Below, piece after piece: positions 17,438-27,419 of a stretch of 64,000 nt of DNA (positions are counted from its first letter, which is position 1; each line of letters starts with the position of its first letter). The stretch spans positions 62,001 to 126,000 of the forward strand of contig NZ_JACHVA010000143.1 of NCBI RefSeq assembly GCF_014230055.1. Direction: 5' to 3'. This DNA is from Puniceicoccus vermicola (lineage in GTDB: Bacteria > Verrucomicrobiota > Verrucomicrobiia > Opitutales > Puniceicoccaceae). The position numbers and the translations under genes were made by a program. The notes below the pieces were generated by a model, which saw only the letters and a list, made by a program, of their open reading frames with translations, made no database searches and had not been told where the DNA came from.

Positions 17438-18127
17438 CTACACGGAGAGGAACTTCTTGATCCCCTCCTCATCCACGCTTTCGCGAGGCGTGGAATGAAC
17501 GATAGCGCCGCCCTCCATCACCAGAAACCGGTCACAGGCGTCCAAGGTAAAGGAGAGCACCTGTTCAGCTACGAGGATGGAGATTCCCTGCTCATCGCGA
17601 ACCCGCTTCAGGGTTCGCGCCATCTCTTTGATGATCGATGGCTGAATTCCCTCTGTCGGCTCGTCCAGAAGCAACACCTTGGGCTGAGTGACCAGGGCCC
17701 GGGCAATCGCCAACTGTTGTTGTTGCCCACCTGAGAGATTCCCTCCCATTCGCTTGCCCATATCTTTGAGCACCGGAAAGAGTTCGTAGATGTAAGGAGG
17801 AATCTTTTTCAGCTTGGAGACATCCATGCCGGCTCGGATGTTGTCCGTGACCGTCATCTTCGGGTATATCATCCGCCCCTGGGGGACGTAGGCCAACCCG
17901 TTGCGAACCCGCTTATAACTCGGCATCCCGATCAATTCGGTGCCTTCCAGCTCGATGCTGCCAGACGTCTGCGACAACAATCCGATAATGGATTTGAAGA
18001 GCGTGGTCTTCCCCATTCCGTTGCGACCCATGACCGCAAGAATCTCGCCCTCTCCGAGTTCGAGATCCAGGCCTCCGATTACCTGACTTTCCCCGTAGCT
18101 AACTTTTAAGTCTTTTACGTAAAACAT
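17438..18127 (-). CDS. urtE: Urea/short-chain amide ABC transporter ATPase UrtE
   Basis: A 229-residue ATPase of the branched-chain amino acid/urea (HAAT) class, LivF-like. Walker A is GRNGMGKTTLF near residue 35, the signature motif is LSGGQQQQLAIARAL, and Walker B with catalytic Glu is VLLLDEPTEGIQPS. EGIQPS is typical of UrtE. It pairs with UrtD to power the UrtBC permease at the inner membrane. The gap to urtD is 27 bp. Confidence 0.92.
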   Translation of the reverse strand: MFYVKDLKVSYGESQVIGGLDLELGEGEILAVMGRNGMGKTTLFKSIIGLLSQTSGSIELEGTELIGMPSYKRVRNGLAYVPQGRMIYPKMTVTDNIRAGMDVSKLKKIPPYIYELFPVLKDMGKRMGGNLSGGQQQQLAIARALVTQPKVLLLDEPTEGIQPSIIKEMARTLKRVRDEQGISILVAEQVLSFTLDACDRFLVMEGGAIVHSTPRESVDEEGIKKFLSV

Positions 18128-18154
18128 AGTTTCTCCGTTGAATAATTGGTATAA

Positions 18155-18901
18155 TCAGTGCCCGAGATAAACCTCTTGCACCCGCGGGTCGTTCCGCACT
18201 TCGGTCATGGTGCCCTCTTTAATGATCTTCCCCAGATGCAGCACCGTGACCCGCGAAGCGATCTTCTCGACGAAGTCCATGTCGTGCTCAATGATGATCA
18301 CTGACTGTTTCTTCGAGATCTTCTTGAGCAAAGCCGCGGTGGCATCCCGCTCTTTCGGAGTCATCCCGGCCACTGGCTCGTCGAGCATGATCAATTCCGT
18401 ATTTTGGATGAGAAGCATGCCGATCTCGAGCCATTGCTTTTGCCCGTGGCTCAGCATCTCTCCCGGAATGTCGAGCATGTCCCCGAGAAACACCTCACCG
18501 GCGACCTCCTTAATTCGCTCAACCACTTCCTCCGTTCGATTGAAACTGAGAGATCCCCAGACGGTGCGTCCCCAAGGATAGGAGATCTCCAGATTTTCGA
18601 AGACCGTCAGATTGTCGTAGATCGACGGAGTCTGAAACTTGCGAATGACTCCAGCGCGCACGATCTGGTGCTCTCTCATTCGGGTTAGCTCGATGTTGTT
18701 GTATTTAATGCTCCCGGCACTCGCCTTCGTCTTGCCGCTGATCAAATCGAGAACCGTTGTTTTCCCGGCCCCATTCGGCCCGATAATGACCCGCAGTTCG
18801 CCCTTATCGACATAGAGGGTTAGATCGTCCACCGCCTTGAACCCGTCGAAACTGACGGTCAGGTTTTCGATCGCTAAGAGAAAATCTGTATTACTCGACA
18901 T
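18155..18901 (-). CDS. urtD: Urea/short-chain amide ABC transporter ATPase UrtD
   Basis: A 248-residue LivG-like ATPase. Walker A is GPNGAGKTTVLD near residue 41, the signature region is MLSHGQKQWLEIGM (LSHGQKQWLEI is characteristic of UrtD), and Walker B is LIMLDEPVAGMTPKE. The H-loop is in IIEHDMDFVE. Its start codon lies 11 bp inside the end of urtC, so translation is likely coupled. Confidence 0.93.
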   Translation of the reverse strand: MSSNTDFLLAIENLTVSFDGFKAVDDLTLYVDKGELRVIIGPNGAGKTTVLDLISGKTKASAGSIKYNNIELTRMREHQIVRAGVIRKFQTPSIYDNLTVFENLEISYPWGRTVWGSLSFNRTEEVVERIKEVAGEVFLGDMLDIPGEMLSHGQKQWLEIGMLLIQNTELIMLDEPVAGMTPKERDATAALLKKISKKQSVIIIEHDMDFVEKIASRVTVLHLGKIIKEGTMTEVRNDPRVQEVYLGH

Positions 18902-20078
18902 TTTGGCCTCCTTTTTCGGTCTCCGATATACTTTCTAGTTTTTTCCGGGTATCCGATTTCTTCCCAATACACTTCAAGAAGAGTGGCTTCAGGACATCCC
19001 CATAGAGTCCTGCCAAACCCTTCGGAAGGAAAAGGACAATTGCGATGAAGATACCTCCGTAGAAGAACAACCAAATGGTCGGATAGGCCTCGGAAAATAC
19101 GGTCTGCACCCCATTGACCAAGAGGGTTCCGTAGACGGCTCCAAATAGGCTCAATCTTCCTCCAACCGCAGTGAAAATCACCATATCAATGGAAGGAACT
19201 ACCCCGATCAAATTGGGTGACATGAATCCGACCTGCAGGGTAAAAAGTGCTCCCCCGATGGAGGTAATCACACTGGCGAAGCAGAAGATGAAGACCCGAA
19301 AGGCAGTAATATTATACCCCGAGAACCGGACCCGCGCCTCCTTGTCCCGCTGGGCCACCAAAACTCTTCCGAGTCGTGTCGAGAGAACGTATCGCGATCC
19401 GAGGATGCAAAGAAGAAGGAGAATCGCACAAACGAAGTACAGTGTCGTCTGGGCCTCCGGCGTTCGGATATCCCATCCAGCGAGAGTCTTCAGATCGGTA
19501 ATCCCATTGATTCCCCCAAAATATCCCTGATTGCCGACGATAAAATACCACATACAGGCGACCATCGACTGGGTAAGAATGGCGAAGACCACTCCGCTCA
19601 CCCGTCCCTTGAAGTAGAAGACACTCATGATGAACGAGAGAAGAACCGGCAGGATCAAAATCAGAGCCAGTGTTAGTGGAAAACTCTTAAAAGGATACCA
19701 GAACCAAGGGAGTTCCGTGACCTGATTCCAGTCCATGAAATCGGGAATGCCCGGTGTGGTCTGGATTGAGGTGAACTCCGGACTCGAGGCTTCGAGCTTG
19801 AGAAACATCGCCATGCAATATCCCCCCACACCGAAGAACATCCCCTGCCCGAGGCTAAGAATCCCGGCCTGCCCCCAACAGAGAACGAGGCCAACCGCGG
19901 CGAATGCGTAAGAGAGATACTTGCCCGTCATATTCAACCGGAAGGCTCCCATCACCATCGGAAGCACCACCAGAAGAACAGCGGCTAGAATGATAAATCC
20001 GATGAGACCTTCGCGGTTGGTGAACAATCGAGAATAAAAGGCCTTGAACCCTTTTTTAGCAGTGTAATTCGTTTCCAT
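18891..20078 (-). CDS. urtC: Urea/short-chain amide ABC transporter permease UrtC
   Basis: A 395-residue LivM-like inner-membrane permease with about eight to ten hydrophobic spans. The UrtC-type loop CWGQAGILSLGQGMFFGVGGYCMAM is visible near residue 90 (quoted here only as a landmark around GILSLGQGMFFG). The cytoplasmic EAA-like loop around RDKEARVRFSGYN contacts the ATPases. Length fits UrtC (about 360-400). It overlaps urtD by 11 bp and lies 27 bp after urtB. Confidence 0.92.
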   Translation of the reverse strand: METNYTAKKGFKAFYSRLFTNREGLIGFIILAAVLLVVLPMVMGAFRLNMTGKYLSYAFAAVGLVLCWGQAGILSLGQGMFFGVGGYCMAMFLKLEASSPEFTSIQTTPGIPDFMDWNQVTELPWFWYPFKSFPLTLALILILPVLLSFIMSVFYFKGRVSGVVFAILTQSMVACMWYFIVGNQGYFGGINGITDLKTLAGWDIRTPEAQTTLYFVCAILLLLCILGSRYVLSTRLGRVLVAQRDKEARVRFSGYNITAFRVFIFCFASVITSIGGALFTLQVGFMSPNLIGVVPSIDMVIFTAVGGRLSLFGAVYGTLLVNGVQTVFSEAYPTIWLFFYGGIFIAIVLFLPKGLAGLYGDVLKPLFLKCIGKKSDTRKKLESISETEKGGQNVE

Positions 20079-20105
20079 ATTCGAACTGTGCGTTGAATGG
20101 TTGGC

Positions 20106-21029
20106 CTAGTGGCGTGTCTTGTCGGAGAAAAGGCCTTTGGTGAACTTCATCAAAATCGCGAAAATGATGATGTAGACCCACACTTTGGCGATCGAACCCG
20201 ACATGAAAAATTCTAGAATGGACGAGAGAAGAGCGATGAATCCCGCCGAGATGAACAACCCGAAGAGACTGCCCAGCCCCCCGACAACCAGCACCAGGAA
20301 CGAATCGACAATGTAGTCGGTTCCCGCCGACGGCGAGGTGGAGGCGATCGTCGTAAAGAAGGCTCCGGCGATTCCCGAGATCCCGCAGGCGATGCCGAAG
20401 GTGACGCGGTCGGTCATTTTGGAATTGATCCCCAGTGCTCCGGTCATTTCCCGGTTCTGGGTCGTCGCCCTCATTCGCAGTCCCATTCGGGTCTTCTTTG
20501 TGTAAATGACAAGCCCTACGGTTAGGCAGATGGTCAGGACCAGTAGAACGATTCCACTGATCGGAATAAAGATCGTGTCGGTAGGCATCCAAGCTCCGAG
20601 GAGCCACTCCGGCAAAGTTGCACTCATTTCGCGGGCCCCGAAAAAGGTCCGGTAGCTCTGCTGCATGACGAGGCTGAGCCCCCATGTCGCGAGAAGAGTG
20701 TCCAGCGGTCTCGTATAAAGACGGCTGATGAGAAGCCACTCCACAATATAGCCGACGATAAATGCGACCGCAAAGGCGAGTGGAATGACGAGAAAGACGT
20801 AGTAATCGGTGAGCGCCGGCACACTCGAAGTAATGAACTTCGAAAAGAGGCACATCGTGTAGGAGCCCAACACGAGAAACTCGGCATGCGCCATGTTGAT
20901 GACTCCCATTTGCCCGAAGATGATGTAGAGGCCCATGCCCATCAGGGCGAAGATGCAGAGCAAACTCACTCCGCTGAACGACTGCATGACCACAATCGAC
21001 CAAATTTCCTGTGCTGTATAATCTCCCAT
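20106..21029 (-). CDS. urtB: Urea/short-chain amide ABC transporter permease UrtB
   Basis: A 307-residue LivH-like permease with about eight spans. The block MGLYIIFGQMGVINMAHAEF near residue 35 is the UrtB/LivH signature. I place the start at the ATG giving MGDYTAQEIWS. The frame stays open to a TTG at 21083, but that codon lies inside the loop of a strong hairpin (21058-21095) that looks like a partial terminator, so the longer form is unlikely. The start has no clear Shine-Dalgarno sequence. The gap to urtA is 103 bp, the largest in the operon. Confidence 0.9.
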   Translation of the reverse strand: MGDYTAQEIWSIVVMQSFSGVSLLCIFALMGMGLYIIFGQMGVINMAHAEFLVLGSYTMCLFSKFITSSVPALTDYYVFLVIPLAFAVAFIVGYIVEWLLISRLYTRPLDTLLATWGLSLVMQQSYRTFFGAREMSATLPEWLLGAWMPTDTIFIPISGIVLLVLTICLTVGLVIYTKKTRMGLRMRATTQNREMTGALGINSKMTDRVTFGIACGISGIAGAFFTTIASTSPSAGTDYIVDSFLVLVVGGLGSLFGLFISAGFIALLSSILEFFMSGSIAKVWVYIIIFAILMKFTKGLFSDKTRH

Positions 21030-21050
21030 AATTATGGTGTTGGATTCGTG

Positions 21051-21095
21051 AAAAAGAGGTTGTGCGCCGCGCCGAATGAGCAACGGCGCACAACC
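21051..21095 (-). terminator. Intra-operon terminator-like hairpin between urtA and urtB
   Basis: A perfect 12-bp stem (GGTTGTGCGCCG at 21058-21069, CGGCGCACAACC at 21084-21095) has a 14-nt loop. Read on the minus strand, it is followed by CTCTTTTT. This is an intrinsic-terminator shape placed after the binding-protein gene and before the permease genes. Partial read-through would give more UrtA than UrtBCDE, a common arrangement for periplasmic-binding-protein transporters. Confidence 0.75.
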
Positions 21096-21132
21096 ATGTT
21101 TATAATTTCAAACAGGACCGATTAGCCCAGGA

Positions 21133-22395
21133 TCACTGGTAACCTTCTGGGAATGGATTTGGTTCGATCAGCTCTTCGGAGACCGCAACGACTTCGATCT
21201 GACCGTTTTTCAAGATCTTGCCCATTTTGGCACGACTCCAGAGGTGCTGGTTCTCGTCGTGAATACGGACGTAGCCTTCTGGAGCGTCTGGGAATTCGAT
21301 TCCACCGTGAGCCTCGTGAATCTTGTCGATGTCGAAGCTACCGGCTTTTTCGACCGCAGCTTTCCAGAGCCATGGCCCAAGATAAGCGGCCTGCGTAACG
21401 TCTCCAATCACCGAGTCTTCGCCCCACTCATCCTTAAAGGATTCGACGAACTCGATGTTGTTCTCATTACCCAGCGACTGGAAATACTTCATGCAGGTAT
21501 AGAACCCTTCCGCATTCTCGCCACCGATTCCGAGCAATTCGTCTTCGGTCGTTGAGATGGTCAGGAGGTTATACTTGTCCGAGGTGATTCCTGCGGCCTT
21601 CAGTTGCTTATACCAAGCAACGTTACTGCCCCCGACAACGATGCTGTAGATCAAGTCGGGCTTTTTGAGCCGGATTTTATTGATGAGCGAGCGGAAGTTG
21701 GTGTGCCCGAGAGGATAATAGTCTTCCCCGACAACCTTACAGGATGGATCCTTCTTTTTCAGGTAACGCTCGATGTGGTTCCGGGCGATCTTGTTGGAAG
21801 TTCTCGGCCAGATGTAGTCCGATCCTACCAGGTAGAAGGTGCGTGCACCGAGATTATCGTAAGCCCAATCGAGGCCCCAGATGATCTGTTGAGTCGCTTC
21901 CTGTCCCGTATAAACAACGTTCTTCGAGGCTTCGAGGCCTTCGTAGAAAGTCGGATAATAGAGCATATTGTTTTCACTCTCGAAAATCGGCAAAACCGCC
22001 TTCCGCGAAGCAGAAGTCCAGCAGCCGAAAACACAGGCAACTTTATCGTCGACAATCAGCTTTTTCGCCTTCTCCGCGAAGGTCGGCCAATCACTCGCAC
22101 CGTCTTCCTGAACCACAACAATCTGTCGTCCCAGAACGCCCCCCAGCTCGTTGATCTGCTTGATCGCTAGACGTTCGGCTTCGACGGACCCGGTTTCACT
22201 GATGGCCATCGTCCCGGAGATGGAGTGTAACTGTCCTACGGTAACCGTATCGTCGGTCACTGCCAATCCGGTGGTGTTGACCTCATCGGTTGGGTATTCT
22301 TCATTGGCATACATGCTGCCGACTCCTACCGCGCAGATTCCGCACAGGTAGAAGAGCTTTCGCTTTAGGTTATCTCTTACTTTTGTTTTTTTCAT
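21133..22395 (-). CDS. urtA: Urea/short-chain amide ABC transporter substrate-binding protein
   Basis: A 420-residue periplasmic binding protein of the UrtA/AmiC/FmdD class. The N-terminus is a signal peptide (basic start, hydrophobic LFYLCGICAVGVGS, cleavage near YANEE). The ligand-fold begins at VTVGQLHSISGTMAISET, with the UrtA-typical FGCWTSASRKAVLPIFE and NMLYYPTFYEG blocks. UrtA and the amide-binding FmdD are close relatives, and the adjacent formamidase leaves urea versus formamide/acetamide open. It starts 18 bp after the NasS-like gene. A terminator-like hairpin follows. Confidence 0.92.
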   Translation of the reverse strand: MKKTKVRDNLKRKLFYLCGICAVGVGSMYANEEYPTDEVNTTGLAVTDDTVTVGQLHSISGTMAISETGSVEAERLAIKQINELGGVLGRQIVVVQEDGASDWPTFAEKAKKLIVDDKVACVFGCWTSASRKAVLPIFESENNMLYYPTFYEGLEASKNVVYTGQEATQQIIWGLDWAYDNLGARTFYLVGSDYIWPRTSNKIARNHIERYLKKKDPSCKVVGEDYYPLGHTNFRSLINKIRLKKPDLIYSIVVGGSNVAWYKQLKAAGITSDKYNLLTISTTEDELLGIGGENAEGFYTCMKYFQSLGNENNIEFVESFKDEWGEDSVIGDVTQAAYLGPWLWKAAVEKAGSFDIDKIHEAHGGIEFPDAPEGYVRIHDENQHLWSRAKMGKILKNGQIEVVAVSEELIEPNPFPEGYQ

Positions 22396-22413
22396 GTTCT
22401 ACTTTTGTCTTGG

Positions 22414-23496
22414 TTATGCGGCGGCTAAAATTCGTTCCGCCTCCTCGTAAAAATCCATTCGAAAGAAGCTCCTAATCTCGTCCTGGGTCAGATCAAGCGG
22501 CGTTTCGGTGAGACCATTGCGATTGATCTCACTCAAAACCCAGCGAGCCTTCGCCTCGGTGGGCTGGCTCGCATTATTTCTCCGGAACACAATTGCGTCC
22601 AAAGCGCTCGACTGCTCCCCCATTCCTCGCTGAAAGGGACCTTGCAGCGCGTTCAGAAGCGCGTCCTTGCTCACGTCGAAGTAATTCGGAGCTGCCAGCA
22701 TCGAAGCGAGGTCCGCCCGATTGATGGGCTTGTCACAATACTCCGCAGCCTCGATGAGGGCAGAAATCAAAGCGATGTGCTCATCATGACGGTCTCTCGC
22801 CAATTCCTGATGCACGAGCAAAACCTTTTCAGGATGCATCCGTTCCACTTCGTCGGTGAGTGCGGCACACCAGCAGGAACCTTCGATCAAGCCAATCGAG
22901 CTCCAGGGCTCGCCTGCACAATAGCCGTCGATATGACCCTTCATCATACAGGGAAAGACTTGAGGTGGAGGGACGACGACCAACTGAACATCCTTATCCG
23001 GATCGACGCCGCCGTCTCGAAGCCAAGAACGGAGGAGGTAATTCTGTGTCGAGAATTTAAGGACAACTCCGAAACGAAACTTTCTGCGCCCCCGAAACTC
23101 CTCCACGACCCGCTTCAAGCTCCGTGCATCGCGCACGCCCAATTCCCACAGTTCATGGGAAAAGGAAATGGCACTGCCATTATGAGAGAGCACCAATCCC
23201 GTCAGACAGGGGACACTGTCGAGTCCCAACCCACAACCCAACTCGAAAATCATACTCGCGTGAGCATGTGATGCATCCAATTCCCTGTGACGCATACGCT
23301 CTCGCACCGTAGCCCAGCCAGCTTCCCGAGAGAGATTCACTTCCAACCCCGTCCGCTCAAAAAGACCCAGTTCTTTGGCGGCTATTAGCGGAGCACAATC
23401 CGTCATCGGAACAAAACCAATATTCAGCCCTCGATTTGAGGAGCCGATGGAAAAGGTGCGAATCTTTTCCACACGGTTTTGAGACCTGGTTGCCAT
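22414..23496 (-). CDS. NasS/NrtA-like cytoplasmic substrate-binding sensor
   Basis: A 360-residue CmpA/NrtA-family protein. The fold signature is NIGFVPMTDCAPLIAAKELGLFERTGL near residue 25 (landmark: GFVPMTDCAPL), with FCAGEPW-type motif DGYCAGEPWSSIG near residue 210. There is no signal peptide or lipobox, which separates it from the transporter subunits NrtA/CmpA and places it with NasS-type nitrate sensors. NasS normally works with the ANTAR protein NasT, which is absent here. Being first gene of the urt-fmd operon, 18 bp before urtA, it may sense the amide or a nitrogen signal. The start is supported by an AAAGG box about 8 nt upstream. Confidence 0.82.
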   Translation of the reverse strand: MATRSQNRVEKIRTFSIGSSNRGLNIGFVPMTDCAPLIAAKELGLFERTGLEVNLSREAGWATVRERMRHRELDASHAHASMIFELGCGLGLDSVPCLTGLVLSHNGSAISFSHELWELGVRDARSLKRVVEEFRGRRKFRFGVVLKFSTQNYLLRSWLRDGGVDPDKDVQLVVVPPPQVFPCMMKGHIDGYCAGEPWSSIGLIEGSCWCAALTDEVERMHPEKVLLVHQELARDRHDEHIALISALIEAAEYCDKPINRADLASMLAAPNYFDVSKDALLNALQGPFQRGMGEQSSALDAIVFRRNNASQPTEAKARWVLSEINRNGLTETPLDLTQDEIRSFFRMDFYEEAERILAAA

Positions 23497-23705
23497 GCCA
23501 AAACCTTTAGCATGCCAATCTCCAAAATGATGATTTTGGCCGAGATTAAGGCATCAAATTATTCAACAATTCATCTCATCAGATTTGATAATCCAAATCA
23601 TCACCCTCAGCAATATAGCTAGATACGGGCGATTATGCCCTCCAAAGAATCCGGCGAAACTTCCGAAAAATCACCCTTGGGCAAGGTAATTGCTCAAGGC
23701 CCTTT
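23494..23705. promoter_or_regulatory. Divergent control region, NasS-like/urt/fmd operon and LysR
   Basis: About 210 bp between divergent starts. Candidate sites are the perfect dyad CCAAAAT-gatg-ATTTTGG (23522-23539); the dyad GATTTG-ataatc-CAAATC (23582-23599), of a size compatible with a LysR T-N11-A box; ATCAAAT/ATTTGAT arms at 23553 and 23583; and a direct repeat CATGCCAA at 23494 and 23511 that overlaps the sensor start codon. LysR-type regulators usually bind such sites between themselves and their target operon. Confidence 0.55.
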
Positions 23706-24626
23706 ATGCATGATCCATTGGATGCGCGCCAATTATTGAACTTCTTGGAAATCGCGAACGTAAGAAGTATCCGAAAGGCTGCGAAAAACCTGAACCTGAC
23801 GACGTCGGCGGTCAGCCATTCCTTAAAACGGTTGGAAGAAGACCTAGGCTGTAGGCTCTTTGACCGAGACACGCGCAAAATCTCGTTAACCTACGCGGGG
23901 CAACGTCTGATGGCCCATGCCGACGACTTGCTCGGAAACCTGACCAGTGTGCGTTCGCTCGTGAGCGAATGGTCCGAATTCGGTCAAAAGATTCTCCGTA
24001 TCGGAGCAACGTCGGCCGCTTGCCAATACATCATTCCCGTCGCCCTTCGCGAATTGAAGGAAAGTTTTCCCAACGTAAACATTCAGATCACGCAGGGGAC
24101 GAGCTACCAGATGGTCAATGCGGTTGAAGAGAACAAAGTCGACATCGCCATTTACCCCTCCAGAAGCCTTGCTCTCGGAAACAACTCCGTTCCGATTGGG
24201 ACCGACACTCTCCAGTTTATTGTGAATCCCCTTCACCCCTGGGCTCAGGCAGGGAAATCAGACCTTTCCAAGATCAATGTGGAGCGGGTCATTGTCCCCG
24301 ACAGCCAAGGGTATACCTACGACCTCGTCGACGAATACTTTCGCAACTACAACACCACCCTCACCCCTTTCATCGAGATTTCAAACGAGGAAGTCATCAA
24401 GAAACTCGTCGAACTCAACATCGGCATCGGCATCCTGCCGAAGTGGGTCGTAAAGAAGGAAGAGAAAGCCGGAACCCTTCGGACCTTTCCTCTAGGAAGG
24501 CGCCAACTCAAACGTCACTGGATCGTAGCCCACCCCAAGAACAAGGAACTCAACTTCGTGGAGAGCATCTTCACCGGCCTCGCCAAGAGCGTAGCCCAGA
24601 GTCTCTTCATCGATATGCTCCACTAA
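23706..24626 (+). CDS. LysR-family transcriptional regulator
   Basis: A 306-residue LysR regulator. The winged helix-turn-helix occupies the first ~65 residues (LNFLEIANVRSIRKAAKNL, then TTSAVSHSLKRLEEDLGCRLF). The effector-binding domain follows from about residue 95 (LRIGATSAACQYIIPVALRE). It is transcribed away from the NasS-like/urt/fmd operon and is the natural candidate for its activator, responding to a nitrogen compound or coinducer. An AAGG box lies 8 nt before the ATG. The effector cannot be inferred. Confidence 0.92.
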   Translation: MHDPLDARQLLNFLEIANVRSIRKAAKNLNLTTSAVSHSLKRLEEDLGCRLFDRDTRKISLTYAGQRLMAHADDLLGNLTSVRSLVSEWSEFGQKILRIGATSAACQYIIPVALRELKESFPNVNIQITQGTSYQMVNAVEENKVDIAIYPSRSLALGNNSVPIGTDTLQFIVNPLHPWAQAGKSDLSKINVERVIVPDSQGYTYDLVDEYFRNYNTTLTPFIEISNEEVIKKLVELNIGIGILPKWVVKKEEKAGTLRTFPLGRRQLKRHWIVAHPKNKELNFVESIFTGLAKSVAQSLFIDMLH

Positions 24627-24751
24627 GGGACCTAATCTCGAAAGATTTTCCTCTGAAGAGCGTCCAAAAGAATTTCTGAGAGCTCAATTCTTGGAAGGCC
24701 GCAGCATTTTCGATTCGCCGAATTGCTCCGCTGCTCACTAATCTTTGACTC

Positions 24752-25933
24752 ATGCTCGAGTGCCCTGACTGCCACATCTCCCTCAATCGGATAAAAACCG
24801 AAGATGGGCTCATTTGGCGTTGCCGGCAATGCGCGGGAACCACGGCGCTTATGCCAGTATTGAGAAAGTCAATTCCGCGCGAGGATCTCAATCGGCTTTG
24901 GCAGCGAACCCGCCAAAACGACCTCCCCCGAGTCCGCCAGTGCCCCGGATGCGACAATCACATGGAAGAGGTTCTCTTCGAAACCCCGAAGGGAGATCGC
25001 ATTCTCGACGTTTGCGAAAACTGTCAGTTCATCTGGATCGACCAAGAGGAATGGGGAGACCTCCCCCGAAAGGCCAAAGCCGCACCCGAGAAAACGCTCA
25101 AAGACTTCAACATTTCCGATGCGCTCCGGGAGAAGGTGCCCGTCCAGCGCATCGAAGAACTCCGAGAGATTCATAATCTCGAGCCTTCCGAGCAAGAATC
25201 TCCAGAAAAAGTATGGCAGTGGATCCCCGCCCTAGCCGGACTCCCGATCGAAGAGGATCAGCCGACCCACTCCCGGTTCGCCTTCGCGACCTGGAGTACC
25301 TTCTTCCTCATCTTGATTGCCAGCCTCTATGCGTTCGCCCATCCCAACTCATTCCAAGAGTCGGGTCTGATCCCTGCCGAATGGTCACGAGGAGGAGGAA
25401 TTACCCTAATTAGTTCCTTTTTCCTCCACGCGGGAATCTTTCACCTCATCATCAACCTCTATTTCCTCACTACCTTTGGCGACAACGTCGAGCACCTCCT
25501 CGGCCCTGCCCGCTTCGTGATCCTGCTACTCCTCGCGACACTCTTCGGTGACATTACCCACATCCTCATCAATCCGGAATCCACTGTGCCCTGCATCGGG
25601 GCCAGTGGAGGAATCTCCGGCATCATCGCCTTCTACGGACTCAGCTTTCCCCATGCCCGAATTTCTCTCCTCGTTCGCCGAAGCCGTTGGTTCGGCATTT
25701 TCCAGGAAAATTCATTCTTAAAGGTCCGAGCCATCTGGCTCTTCGGGATCTGGATCCTTATGCAATTTTTCTATGCCTACCTACAGTTTCACGGGAACAC
25801 GAATATATCGGGAGCCGGCCACCTCGGCGGAGCGATAGCTGGAGTTATCCTCTGGTGGGTCTTCCCCAAAGAGATGACCCCAAGAAATGCGCAATCCCCC
25901 CTGGAGTCCCTCCGTCGCAAGAAGCACCAATAG
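24752..25933 (+). CDS. Rhomboid-family membrane protein with two N-terminal zinc ribbons
   Basis: A 393-residue fusion. Residues 1-95 hold two zinc ribbons, C4/C7 with C24/C27 and C64/C67 with C88/C91, resembling the small TFIIB-type zinc-ribbon (zf-TFIIB) modules. A linker to about 175 leads to a six-span rhomboid domain. The catalytic serine is S285 in GASGG and the partner histidine is H357 in GAGHLGG. HLIINLYFL carries the H231/N235 pair. The dyad is intact, so intramembrane protease activity is likely. The ribbons would sit in the cytoplasm and may select substrates. It stands alone, between lysR and eno. Confidence 0.88.
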   Translation: MLECPDCHISLNRIKTEDGLIWRCRQCAGTTALMPVLRKSIPREDLNRLWQRTRQNDLPRVRQCPGCDNHMEEVLFETPKGDRILDVCENCQFIWIDQEEWGDLPRKAKAAPEKTLKDFNISDALREKVPVQRIEELREIHNLEPSEQESPEKVWQWIPALAGLPIEEDQPTHSRFAFATWSTFFLILIASLYAFAHPNSFQESGLIPAEWSRGGGITLISSFFLHAGIFHLIINLYFLTTFGDNVEHLLGPARFVILLLLATLFGDITHILINPESTVPCIGASGGISGIIAFYGLSFPHARISLLVRRSRWFGIFQENSFLKVRAIWLFGIWILMQFFYAYLQFHGNTNISGAGHLGGAIAGVILWWVFPKEMTPRNAQSPLESLRRKKHQ

Positions 25934-26042
25934 AGACGCACTCTCGCACAGGTTACGCCCCGTTCAGTCTTGACCCATTCCCGCCTTCCTGAGACGTTTC
26001 AATCGAAACGCTACTGTTTCGAGAATCACCATATTACAATAG

Positions 26043-27356
<1,314 letters not shown>

Positions 27357-27382
27357 TCGCCACGATCGATTCTTACACTTTC

Positions 27383-27415
27383 AGGCGGCTCTCTTCGGAG
27401 AGCCGCCTTTTTTTT
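27383..27415 (+). terminator. Intrinsic terminator of eno
   Basis: A perfect GC-rich stem GGCGGCTCTC/GAGAGCCGCC with a TTCG tetraloop is followed by eight T residues. It is a textbook Rho-independent terminator directly after eno. Confidence 0.95.
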
Positions 27416-27419
27416 GGTT

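Noticed and set aside
21030-21083. TTG start for urtB at 21083
   Set aside because: It lies in the loop of the urtA terminator-like hairpin, and the added 18 residues are unrelated to the UrtB family.
23490-23540. Sigma-54 promoter before the NasS-like gene
   Set aside because: TGGCATG is present, but the -12 GC element at the required spacing is not, so the match is insufficient.
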